A DNA stretch of 64,000 nucleotides from Streptomyces lincolnensis. Lineage in GTDB: Bacteria; Actinomycetota; Actinomycetes; Streptomycetales; Streptomycetaceae. The notes beneath the pieces are model-generated. The model saw nothing but the letters and a program-made list of their open reading frames with translations. It was not told the DNA's origin and ran no database searches. Location of the stretch: assembly GCF_021173675.1 (NCBI RefSeq), contig NZ_JAIHON010000012.1, positions 295,924 through 359,923 of the forward strand, written 5' to 3'. Position 1 is the first letter of the stretch; every line of letters starts with the position of its first letter. The translations under genes and the position numbers were made by a program. Below, piece by piece: positions 33,128 to 41,700 of the stretch.

Positions 33128-34252
33128 TCAGCTCTTGGCAGCCGGAGCCTTGATCTTGGCCGCCTTCGCCGCTGCCGGAGCCGGTACCTTCGCGGCATCC
33201 TCCGGTGCGGCGGAGACCGCGGCGTCCGCGCCCGGCTCGGCGGTCGGCTCCACCGGCCGGACCCCGACGCCCAGCTTCTCCTTGATCTTCTTCTCGATCT
33301 CGTTGGCCAGGTCGGGGTTGTCCTTCAGGAAGTTGCGCGCGTTCTCCTTGCCCTGGCCGAGCTGGTCGCCCTCGTACGTGTACCAGGCGCCGGCCTTGCG
33401 GACGAAGCCGTGCTCCACGCCCATGTCGATCAGGCCGCCCTCGCGGCTGATGCCGTGGCCGTAGAGGATGTCGAACTCGGCCTGCTTGAAGGGCGGCGCG
33501 ACCTTGTTCTTGACGACCTTGACGCGGGTGCGGTTGCCGACCGCGTCGGTGCCGTCCTTCAGCGTCTCGATGCGTCGGATGTCGAGTCGCACCGAGGCGT
33601 AGAACTTCAGCGCCCGGCCACCGGTCGTGGTCTCCGGGGAGCCGAACATCACGCCGATCTTCTCGCGGAGCTGGTTGATGAAGATCGCGGTGGTCTTGGA
33701 CTGGTTGAGCGCGCTGGTGATCTTCCGCAGGGCCTGGCTCATCAGACGGGCCTGAAGGCCGACGTGACTGTCGCCCATCTCGCCCTCGATCTCCGCGCGC
33801 GGGACGAGCGCGGCGACGGAGTCGATGACGATGAGGTCGAGGGCGCCGGAGCGGACCAGCATGTCCACGATCTCCAGGGCCTGCTCGCCGTTGTCCGGCT
33901 GGGACAGGATCAGGTTGTCGATGTCGACGCCGAGCTTCTGCGCGTACTCGGGGTCGAGGGCGTGCTCCGCGTCCACGAACGCGACCTGGCCACCGGCCTT
34001 CTGCGCGTTCGCCACCGCGTGCAGGGTCAGGGTCGTCTTGCCCGAGGACTCGGGGCCGTAGACCTCGATGACGCGGCCGCGCGGCAGGCCGCCGACGCCG
34101 AGGGCCACGTCCAGCGCGGTCGACCCGGTCGGGATGACCTCGATGGGCTCCTTCGAGCGGTCACCCATGCGCATGACCGCGCCCTTGCCGAACTGCCGTT
34201 CAATCTGTGCGAGAGCGGCATCCAGGGCCTTCTCGCGGTCGGTTCCTGCCAT
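33128..34252 (-). CDS. recA: RecA recombinase
   Basis: 374 residues: Walker A GPESSGKTT, Walker B LIVIDSVAAL, DNA-binding loops around EGEMGDSHVGLQARLMSQAL and GGRALKFYASVRLD, and an Ala/Lys-rich C-terminal tail. Central to homologous recombination and to the SOS response through LexA cleavage. The start is the ATG of MAGTDREKALD, 44 bases from the predicted -10. Both a PafBC-type promoter and a LexA box lie upstream, and recX follows. Confidence 0.98.
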   Translation of the reverse strand: MAGTDREKALDAALAQIERQFGKGAVMRMGDRSKEPIEVIPTGSTALDVALGVGGLPRGRVIEVYGPESSGKTTLTLHAVANAQKAGGQVAFVDAEHALDPEYAQKLGVDIDNLILSQPDNGEQALEIVDMLVRSGALDLIVIDSVAALVPRAEIEGEMGDSHVGLQARLMSQALRKITSALNQSKTTAIFINQLREKIGVMFGSPETTTGGRALKFYASVRLDIRRIETLKDGTDAVGNRTRVKVVKNKVAPPFKQAEFDILYGHGISREGGLIDMGVEHGFVRKAGAWYTYEGDQLGQGKENARNFLKDNPDLANEIEKKIKEKLGVGVRPVEPTAEPGADAAVSAAPEDAAKVPAPAAAKAAKIKAPAAKS

Positions 34253-34295
34253 GGGTTCCACCCGATTTGCTTGAGTCGATCGCTTCACGTCAAAG

Positions 34296-34318
34296 ACGCT
34301 AACGCCTGCCACTGACAA
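34296..34318 (-). promoter_or_regulatory. RecA-NDp (PafBC-dependent) promoter
   Basis: On the minus strand TTGTCAGT (34318-34311), eight bases, one base, then TAGCGT (34301-34296). This matches the actinobacterial DNA-damage promoter recognised with PafBC, best known for mycobacterial recA. Confidence 0.85.
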
Positions 34319-34414
34319 TGGGCCCCGACGCCCGTCCGGCCTGTGGATAACTCGGGCACTTCTCCACCGAAACCGTGTTGAAATCCCCGTCGAGCGCCTC
34401 GCCGGAGCCTTCAT

Positions 34415-34428
34415 GAGAATGGATGTTC
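34415..34428 (-). promoter_or_regulatory. LexA (SOS) box upstream of recA
   Basis: GAACATCCATTCTC on the minus strand, flanked by TC and A. It is a degenerate form of TCGAAC-N4-GTTCGA and, as I recall, identical to the SOS box reported for Streptomyces recA. It lies about 100 bp upstream of the RecA-NDp element, so LexA may control a second, more distant promoter. Confidence 0.75.
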
Positions 34429-34578
34429 GATTTTCGTGTCAAGCGCACCACGCGCACCTCCGAGACTACGTCCCGGTTCCCCCGACGCCACGGACGCCGG
34501 GCCGCGAGCCCTCGGAGCCCCCGGAAGAGACACCCCACGCGGCCGGCCGCACGGGGCGGAACGGCACACCCGCCTGGC

Positions 34579-35856
34579 TCAGGAGGAACCGCTGGAGGAG
34601 TCCCGGGACGAGCCGCCGCCGGGCTCCTGCTCCCCCGGCCGCCGCTCCCAGAGCGCACGCGCGCGCGTGAAGAGAGCCGGGCCCTCTCCCCGTCTCCGGT
34701 GCCCGTGGACCCGAGGATCGTCCGTGACGTCGTACCGCTTCACGTAAGCGCCCAGGAAGGCCTGGAGCGTGGCGATCGCGGGAATGGCGATCAGCGCGCC
34801 GACCGCCCCCATGAGGGCGGTGCCCGCGATGACCGAGCCGAAGGCCACCGCGGGGTGGATGTCGACGGTCTTCGAGGTCAGCTTGGGCTGGAGGACGTAG
34901 TTCTCGAACTGCTGGTAGACCACGACGAAGACCAGCACCCACAGCGCGTACCAGGGATCGACCGTGAAGGCGATCAGCATGGGCAGGGCGCCCGCGAGAT
35001 ACGTGCCGATGGTCGGGATGAACTGCGAGACCAATCCGACCCACACGGCCAGCACGGGCGCGTACGGCACGTCCAGGACCTGCAACAGGATGTAGTGCGC
35101 GACGCCGGAGATGAGGGCCATCAGACCGCGCGAGTAGATGTAACCGCCGGTCTTGTTGACGGCGATCTCCCACGCGCGCAGCACCTCGGCCTGCTTGGCG
35201 GGCGGCAGGACGGAGCAGAGCGCGCGGCGCAGTCGCGGGCCGTCCGCGGCGAAGTAGAACGAGAACAGCGCGATCGTCAGCAGCTGGAAGAGCCCGCCGA
35301 GGACCTGCGCGGACACGTCCAGGACACCGGTGGCGCTGTTCTGGACGTAGTTGCGCAGCCAGTCGGAGCGGAGCACGCCCTCCTGGACGTCCACCCGCTT
35401 CAGGTCGGTCTTGAAGTGGGCGTTGATCCAGTTGATGACGGAGTCGAGGTAGTTCGGGAAGTCCTCGACGATCTTGATGATCTGTCCCGCGAGCATCGAG
35501 CCGAGCAGCGTGACGAAGCCCGCGGACACGATGAGCACGGCGAAGAAGACGAGGAAGGCGGCCAGTCCCCTGCGCATCCCGCGCAAGGCCATCCAGCTCA
35601 CCGCGGGTTCGATGGCCAGGGCCAGGAAGAACGCGATCAGGACGTTGATCAACAGGCCGGTGAGCTGGTGAAAGGCCCAACTTCCCAGCTGGAAGACGGC
35701 GATCAGGGCGAGCGCGAGCACCATGGCACGCGGCAGCCAGCGGGGCATGCGGGCATTCGGCCCCGCCGCGCCGTCGGCCGGGGGCCGGGTGGGCGGCGTC
35801 GTGCCGAGTGGAGATGCGTGCCGGGCGACCTGGCCGGCCTCGTCAGTGGGTGCCAC
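34579..35856 (-). CDS. AI-2E family transporter (PerM-like)
   Basis: A roughly 425-residue membrane protein with about eight helices. The family pattern includes LLINVLIAFFLALAIEPAV, GGYIYSRGLMALISGVAHY, FIPTIGTYLAGALP and NYVLQPKLTSKTVDIHP. Disordered tails flank it: Pro/Gly-rich at the N terminus and Arg/Ser-rich at the C terminus. The family name comes from TqsA; many members export other molecules or ions. The start is uncertain between GTGs at 35856 and 35874. Confidence 0.85.
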   Translation of the reverse strand: MAPTDEAGQVARHASPLGTTPPTRPPADGAAGPNARMPRWLPRAMVLALALIAVFQLGSWAFHQLTGLLINVLIAFFLALAIEPAVSWMALRGMRRGLAAFLVFFAVLIVSAGFVTLLGSMLAGQIIKIVEDFPNYLDSVINWINAHFKTDLKRVDVQEGVLRSDWLRNYVQNSATGVLDVSAQVLGGLFQLLTIALFSFYFAADGPRLRRALCSVLPPAKQAEVLRAWEIAVNKTGGYIYSRGLMALISGVAHYILLQVLDVPYAPVLAVWVGLVSQFIPTIGTYLAGALPMLIAFTVDPWYALWVLVFVVVYQQFENYVLQPKLTSKTVDIHPAVAFGSVIAGTALMGAVGALIAIPAIATLQAFLGAYVKRYDVTDDPRVHGHRRRGEGPALFTRARALWERRPGEQEPGGGSSRDSSSGSS

Positions 35857-35971
35857 GGGGCAAGTCTGGCCCACACCACGGACAATCGGCTGCCCGCCCC
35901 TGATCTTCGTGACCGATCAGTGCCTCAGCCGTGTCCCCTCACGGTCTCCCGTCGGCACACCGGCCTCGCGT

Positions 35972-36166
35972 TCAGTGCTTCTCGCGCGGCACACTCATGA
36001 CGCCGCAGACCACACGCCACACCTCCTTGGCGTCCCAGCCGGCGTCCAGCGCCTCGTGCACCGTGCGCCCGCCGAGCTCCGCCATCACGTGGTCGCGCGC
36101 GAAGGTGTCGGCGTAGGCCGGACCGAAGTGTTCCGCCATCCGCTGCCAGAAGACCGTCAACCGCAT
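35972..36166 (-). CDS. DUF3046 family small protein
   Basis: A 64-residue protein starting MRLTVFWQRMAEHFG, with the family landmarks YADTFARDHVMAELGGRT and ALDAGWDAKEVWRVVC. DUF3046 proteins are found near recA in many actinobacteria; no function is established. Proximity to recA-recX suggests, without proof, a link to DNA metabolism. Confidence 0.85.
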   Translation of the reverse strand: MRLTVFWQRMAEHFGPAYADTFARDHVMAELGGRTVHEALDAGWDAKEVWRVVCGVMSVPREKH

Positions 36167-36246
36167 GACTCCAGTATCCCGCCCCTGAGAGTGGGCCTGA
36201 GCCGGGACCGCTTGCCGAGACCGCTTTCCGTCCTACGGTCTGACGC

Positions 36247-37203
36247 ATGGCCGAAACAGGAGCTTCCCCACGCCCCCCGACGCCCCCGGCGCACTCCCCG
36301 CTCGCCCGCGCCGAGCACTTCGTCTGGCTCACCGCGCGGGTACTGGAACAGCGCCTCTTCGCGTACCACTTCCTGGACGGGGACGCCGACCCGGTGGAGA
36401 CGGCACTGGACGCCTACCGCAACACGGACGGCGGCTACGGACACGGGCTCGAACCCGATCTGCGGGGCCCGCTCAGCCAGCCGCTGCACACCGGCCACGC
36501 CCTGCGGGTCCTGGACGCCATCGGGCGCTGCGGCGGACAGCGCGTGGAGCGGGTCTGCCGGTACCTGACGTCCGTGACCACACCGGACGGCGCGCTTCCG
36601 GCGATCGGTCCCGGCCAGCGCGACTACCCCACCGCGCCCTTCATCCCGGTCCTGGACGACCCACCGAGCGAACTCCTCGCCACGGGCCCCGTGGTGGGCC
36701 TCCTGCACCGCAACGAGGTGTGGCACGCCTGGCTGTTCCGGGCCACGGACTTCTGCTGGCAGGCGGTCGAGTCCCTGGAGCGGTCCCACCCGTACGAGAT
36801 CCAGGCCGCCGTGGCCTTCCTGGACTCCGCGCCCGACCGCCCGCGCGCGGAGGCGGTGGCCGACCGCCTCGGCCGCCTGGTGCGCGACCAGCACCTCGCG
36901 GCCCTGGACCCGGACCACCTCGACGCGCATCCGGTCCCCCCGGGCTACGCCCCCGGCGAGCACCACTTCCCGTACGACTACGCTCGCACGCCGGACTCCC
37001 TCGCGCGCGCGTGGTTCACGGACGACGAGATGTCCCGCTCCCTAAACCACCTCCTGGACGAGCAGGAGGACGACGGCGGCTGGCCCGTCCGCCGGCGCCA
37101 CTGGGCCCCGAGCACGGCCCTGGAGGCACGCCCCATGGTGACGATCACGGCCCTGCGCACCCTGCACGCGTACGACCGTCCCATCGACCGAACGGACCGG
37201 TGA
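36247..37203 (+). CDS. Prenyltransferase/terpene cyclase-like toroid-fold protein, function unknown
   Basis: 318 residues with repeated helical pairs and QW-like motifs of an alpha/alpha barrel: ALDAYRNTDGGYGHGLEPD, YLTSVTTPDGALPA and LLDEQEDDGGWPVRRRHW. No DDXD protonation motif for squalene cyclases is visible, so enzymatic activity is doubtful. Plus strand, convergent with azlD two bases away, probably an independent unit. Confidence 0.75.
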   Translation: MAETGASPRPPTPPAHSPLARAEHFVWLTARVLEQRLFAYHFLDGDADPVETALDAYRNTDGGYGHGLEPDLRGPLSQPLHTGHALRVLDAIGRCGGQRVERVCRYLTSVTTPDGALPAIGPGQRDYPTAPFIPVLDDPPSELLATGPVVGLLHRNEVWHAWLFRATDFCWQAVESLERSHPYEIQAAVAFLDSAPDRPRAEAVADRLGRLVRDQHLAALDPDHLDAHPVPPGYAPGEHHFPYDYARTPDSLARAWFTDDEMSRSLNHLLDEQEDDGGWPVRRRHWAPSTALEARPMVTITALRTLHAYDRPIDRTDR

Positions 37204-37204
37204 C

Positions 37205-37513
37205 TCACCCGCCCATCGCGCGCACCCCGGCAGTCACCAGCACCGCGACCGCCACAACAACCAGGAACGGCGCCCGCAACAGCAGCGCCACGGCGGCCGC
37301 GGCAAGCCCCACGGCCCTCGCGTCGAGCACCAGGACCCGCCCGTCGGCGAAGGTCTGCTGGGCCGTGAGGGCCGCCAGCAGGGCCACGGGCAACAGAGCG
37401 GCGAGACGCCTGACGAGGGGCCGCTCCAGAACCCCGGCGGGCACGAGCAGCCCAGCGAGCTTGACGGCGTAACACCCCAGGGCGGTCACACCGATCGCGA
37501 TCCAGACGTTCAC
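37205..37513 (-). CDS. azlD: AzlD-type branched-chain amino acid transport subunit
   Basis: 102 residues with about four hydrophobic segments: VWIAIGVTALGCYAVKLAG, LPVALLAALTAQQTF and two C-terminal helices. AzlD is the small partner of AzlC in branched-chain amino acid (or analogue) export. GTG start overlapping the azlC stop by four bases, so they are coupled. Confidence 0.88.
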   Translation of the reverse strand: MNVWIAIGVTALGCYAVKLAGLLVPAGVLERPLVRRLAALLPVALLAALTAQQTFADGRVLVLDARAVGLAAAAVALLLRAPFLVVVAVAVLVTAGVRAMGG

Positions 37514-38238
37514 CGCCCGCCCTCCCCACTCCCCCGACGGCCCGCCACCCACAGCACGACCGGCGCCGCGAGCGCGGCCACCAGCACCGGCACCCCGGCC
37601 GGCAGCACGGGCAGCAACCCGAGCCCCAGCAGAACGGCGACCCCGGCGACCGCCCGCTCGACAGCGCTCTTCACCATCGGCGCCAGCAACGCCAGAAATA
37701 CAGCGGGCCCCGCGGCATCGAGCCCCCAGACCTCGGTGTCCCCCATGGCCTCGGCCCCCAGCGCACCCAACAACGTCGTGAGGTTCCACAGCACGAACAG
37801 ACTCGCCCCGGTCACCACGAACCCGATCCGCACACCACGCCGCGTCGGCTGCGCCAACGCCACAGCCGTCGTCTCGTCGATGACCCAGTGAGCGGCGAAC
37901 GGCCGCACCAAGCGCGAAAGAGCGAGCAACTGCCCCAGACGCACCCCGTAAAACGCATTGCGCACCCCCAGAAAGAACGCCCCCGCGGCAGCGGTGACCG
38001 GCCCCCCACCCGCCGCGAGCGCCCCCACGAGCGCGAACTGCGACGCTCCCGTGAACACCAGCAGACTGAGCGCACAGCTCTGCACCACACTCAGCCCACT
38101 CCCGGCCGACGTCACCCCGAAGGCAACCCCGGACAGCCCCACGGCCACCCCCACACCCAGGGCATCCCTCACGACAGCGGAGTCCCCCCTACCCCCACCG
38201 TCGCCATGCGCATCCGGCAGATCTGTCCGCTCCGTCAC
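37510..38238 (-). CDS. azlC: AzlC-type branched-chain amino acid permease
   Basis: 242 residues with several membrane helices. Family landmarks: SVVQSCALSLLVFTGASQFAL, AAAGAFFLGVRNAFYG and WVIDETTAVALAQP. The hydrophilic N terminus is Asp/Gly-rich. It forms a two-gene operon with azlD. The true substrate may be valine/leucine or toxic analogues; nothing in the context decides this. Confidence 0.9.
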   Translation of the reverse strand: MTERTDLPDAHGDGGGRGDSAVVRDALGVGVAVGLSGVAFGVTSAGSGLSVVQSCALSLLVFTGASQFALVGALAAGGGPVTAAAGAFFLGVRNAFYGVRLGQLLALSRLVRPFAAHWVIDETTAVALAQPTRRGVRIGFVVTGASLFVLWNLTTLLGALGAEAMGDTEVWGLDAAGPAVFLALLAPMVKSAVERAVAGVAVLLGLGLLPVLPAGVPVLVAALAAPVVLWVAGRRGSGEGGR

Positions 38239-38394
38239 ACATCGGAAGGTAGACGAATCCGCCCCCGCACGTCTTGTACGCCCTTGCGCTCCCGCCGATA
38301 CACCCCGGGAGACACCTCTGATCGGCGATCACGCCCTACAGCGGCCGCCCGGACAGGGCGCCGCGGAAGGTCGTAGAGCGTCTACAGGCCCGTA

Positions 38395-38424
38395 GTGGCT
38401 GGTCGCGCAGTTCCCCGCGCCCCT
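38395..38424. repeat. Dispersed Streptomyces intergenic repeat (half element)
   Basis: The stretch with core GTCGCGCAGTTCCCCGCGCC matches a sequence I recall as scattered through many Streptomyces intergenic regions, often as a palindrome. Only one arm is here. The surrounding gap (38239-38672) contains no gene I can support; GGCGTCGGA and TCCGACACGCC downstream could form a weak stem. Confidence 0.6.
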
Positions 38425-38672
38425 GGGTGGAACCAGTTGGCGTCGGAGACGCACTCGCCCACGGCGGCAAGGGGACGGGGCGGGGGTGTCCGCCCGCAGC
38501 GGCCGGCGTCCGACACGCCGTACCCCTTGGCAGAACAGTTCCGCCGGACCGAGGACGGAGACCCCCCGACCCGGCCCCGACCCACCCACCGGACCGCAGG
38601 CGCTACATCCGCCCCCACCGAACCCGCACAGCGCGCCGCAGGCATCGCACACCCCCACCGATGGCACCCCCA

Positions 38673-38695
38673 TTGTCAGACCCGAGGTGCACGAT
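38673..38695 (+). promoter_or_regulatory. PafBC-like promoter of lhr
   Basis: TTGTCAGA (38673-38680), eight bases, one base, CACGAT (38690-38695). Spacing is the same as in the recA promoter. The -10 is imperfect but keeps A2 and T6. The predicted start lands on the ATG at 38702, giving a leaderless mRNA. Confidence 0.5.
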
Positions 38696-38701
38696 GGACA
38701 C

Positions 38702-41700
38702 ATGGTCAGCGACACACCCCGAGCCCTGAACGGCTTCTCCCCCGCCACCCGCGGCTGGTTCGCGGGCGCCTTCGACGCGCCCACCACCGCCCAGGCAGGC
38801 GCGTGGCAAGCCATCAGAGAGGGCTCGGACGTCCTCGTCGTCGCCCCCACCGGCTCCGGCAAGACCCTCGCCGCCTTCCTCGCCGCCCTGGACCAGCTCA
38901 CCTCCACACCCCCACCCGCCGACCCCAGGAAACGCTGCCGCGTCCTGTACGTCTCCCCCCTCAAGGCCCTGGCCGTGGACGTGGAGCGCAACCTCCGCAG
39001 CCCCCTGACCGGCATCCGCCAGGAATCCGTCCGCCTCGGCCTCCCCGAGCCGGAGGTCAAGGTGGGCATCCGCTCCGGCGACACCCCCGCCGCCGAGCGC
39101 CGCGCCCTGTCCACTCGTCCCCCGGACATCCTGATCACCACCCCCGAGTCCCTGTTCCTGATGCTGACGTCGGCCACCCGCGACGCCCTGACCGGCATCG
39201 AAACCGTCATCCTCGACGAGGTCCACGCGGTGGCCGGCACCAAGCGAGGCGCCCACCTCGCACTCTCTCTCGAACGTCTGGACGAAATCCTCAAGAAGCC
39301 GGCCCGCCGCATCGGCCTCTCCGCGACCGTCCGCCCGGTCGACGAGGTCGCCCGCTACCTCTCCCCCCACCGCAAGGTCGAGATCGTCCAGCCGAAGTCC
39401 GGCAAGGAATTCGACCTCTCCGTGGTGGTCCCGGTGGAGGACCTGGCCGAACTGGGCGGCTCCCCGGTCTCCGAGGCCACCGAAGGCGCGGAACGCCCCT
39501 CGATCTGGCCGCACGTGGAGGAGCGCATCGCCGACCTGGTCCAGTCCCACCGCTCCACGATCGTCTTCGCCAACTCCCGCCGTCTCGCGGAGCGGCTCTG
39601 CAACCGCCTCAACGAGATCGCGTACGAACGAGCCACCGGCGAACCCCTCGACGAACACCACGCCCCCGCGGAGCTCATGGGCGGCTCGGGCGCCGCGCAG
39701 GGCGCACCTCCGGTCATCGCCAGGGCCCACCACGGCTCGGTCTCCAAGGAACAGCGTGCCCTCGTCGAGGAGGACCTCAAGGCAGGCCGCCTGCCCGCCG
39801 TCGTGGCCACCTCCAGCCTCGAACTCGGCATCGACATGGGCGCGGTGGATCTCGTCGTCCAGGTCGAATCACCCCCTTCGGTCGCCTCCGGCCTGCAACG
39901 CGTGGGCCGCGCGGGACACCAGGTCGGGGCGGTCTCGACCGGCGTGGTCTTCCCCAAGTACCGCGGCGACCTCGTCCAGGCGGCGGTCGTCACCGAACGC
40001 ATGCGCACCGGCTCGATCGAGTCCCTGAGGATCCCCTCCAACCCCCTGGACGTCCTGGCCCAGCAGATCGTGGCCATGACGGCGCTCGACACCTGGCAGT
40101 TCGACGACCTCCTCGCCACGGTCCGCCGAGCCGCCCCCTTCGCATCGCTCCCCGAGTCCGCCTTCACGGCGGTCCTCGACATGCTCGCCGGCCGCTACCC
40201 CTCCGACGCGTTCGCGGAGCTGCGCCCCCGCGTGGTCTGGGACCGGGTCGCCGGCACGATCACCGGCCGCCCGGGCGCACAGCGGCTCGCCGTCACCTCC
40301 GGCGGCACCATCCCCGACCGCGGCCTCTTCGGCGTCTTCCTGGCCGGCTCCGACCCGAAGAAGGGCGGCGGCCGCGTCGGCGAACTCGACGAGGAGATGG
40401 TCTACGAATCCCGCGTCGGCGATGTCTTCACGCTCGGCACCAGCTCCTGGCGCATCGAGGACATCACCCGCGACCGCGTCCTGGTCTCCCCCGCGCCGGG
40501 CGTACCGGGCAGGCTCCCCTTCTGGAAGGGCGACCAGCTGGGCCGCCCGCTGGAACTGGGCCGAGCCCTCGGCGCGTTCCTCCGCGAGGTCGGCTCGCTC
40601 CCGCAGGACAAGGCCCGCTCGCGCCTCCTCGCCGCGGGCCTGGACACCTGGGCCGCCGACAACGTCCTGTCCTACCTGCACGAACAGCGAGAGGCCTGCG
40701 GCCACATCCCGGACGACCGCACGATCGTCGTGGAACGCTTCCGCGACGAACTCGGCGACTGGCGCGTGGTCGTCCACTCCCCCTTCGGCGCCCAGGTGCA
40801 CGCCCCGTGGGCCCTCGCCCTCGGCGCCAAGCTATCCGAGCGCTACGGCATGGACGCCCAGGTCATGCACGCCGACGACGGCATCGTGCTCCGCCTGCCC
40901 GACGCCGACCTGATGGGCCTGGACCTGCTCGACCAGGAACCGACGAAACTCGGCACGGAGTACGACGCCGACCAGGCCCCCGTAGGCGCCGCGGACGTCG
41001 TCTTCGACAAGGGCGAGGTCGACCAGATCGTCACCGACCAGGTCGGCGGCTCGGCCCTGTTCGCGTCCCGTTTCCGGGAGTGCGCCGCCCGCGCGCTGCT
41101 GCTGCCGCGCCGCAACCCGGGCAAGCGCACCCCGCTCTGGCAGCAGCGCCAGCGCGCCGCCCAACTGCTCCAGGTCGCGAGCGAGTTCGGCTCGTTCCCG
41201 ATCGTCCTGGAGGCGGTCCGCGAGTGCCTCCAGGACGTCTTCGACGTCCCCGGCCTGGTCGAGCTGATGGGCGACCTGGAGTCCCGCAAGGTGCGCCTGG
41301 TCGAGGTCACCACCCCCGAGGCCTCCCCGTTCGCGCGCTCCCTCCTCTTCGGGTACGTCGCCCAGTTCCTGTACGAGGGAGACTCACCCCTCGCCGAGCG
41401 CCGCGCCGCCGCCCTCTCCCTCGACTCCCGCCTGCTGGCCGAACTGCTGGGCCAGGCGGAACTGCGCGAGCTGCTCGACGCCGAGGTGCTGACCGAGCTG
41501 GAGCAGGAGCTCCAGTGGCTCACGGAGGACCGCCGGGTCAAGGACGCCGAGGGCGTCGCGGACCTTCTCCGCCTCCTCGGCCCGATCACCGACGCCGAGC
41601 TGGCCGAGCGGGGCGCCGAGCCGCAGTGGGCGCAGGACCTCGCCAAGGCCCGTCGCGCGATCAAGGTCAGGATCGCCGGCGCCGACCACTGGGCGGCGAT

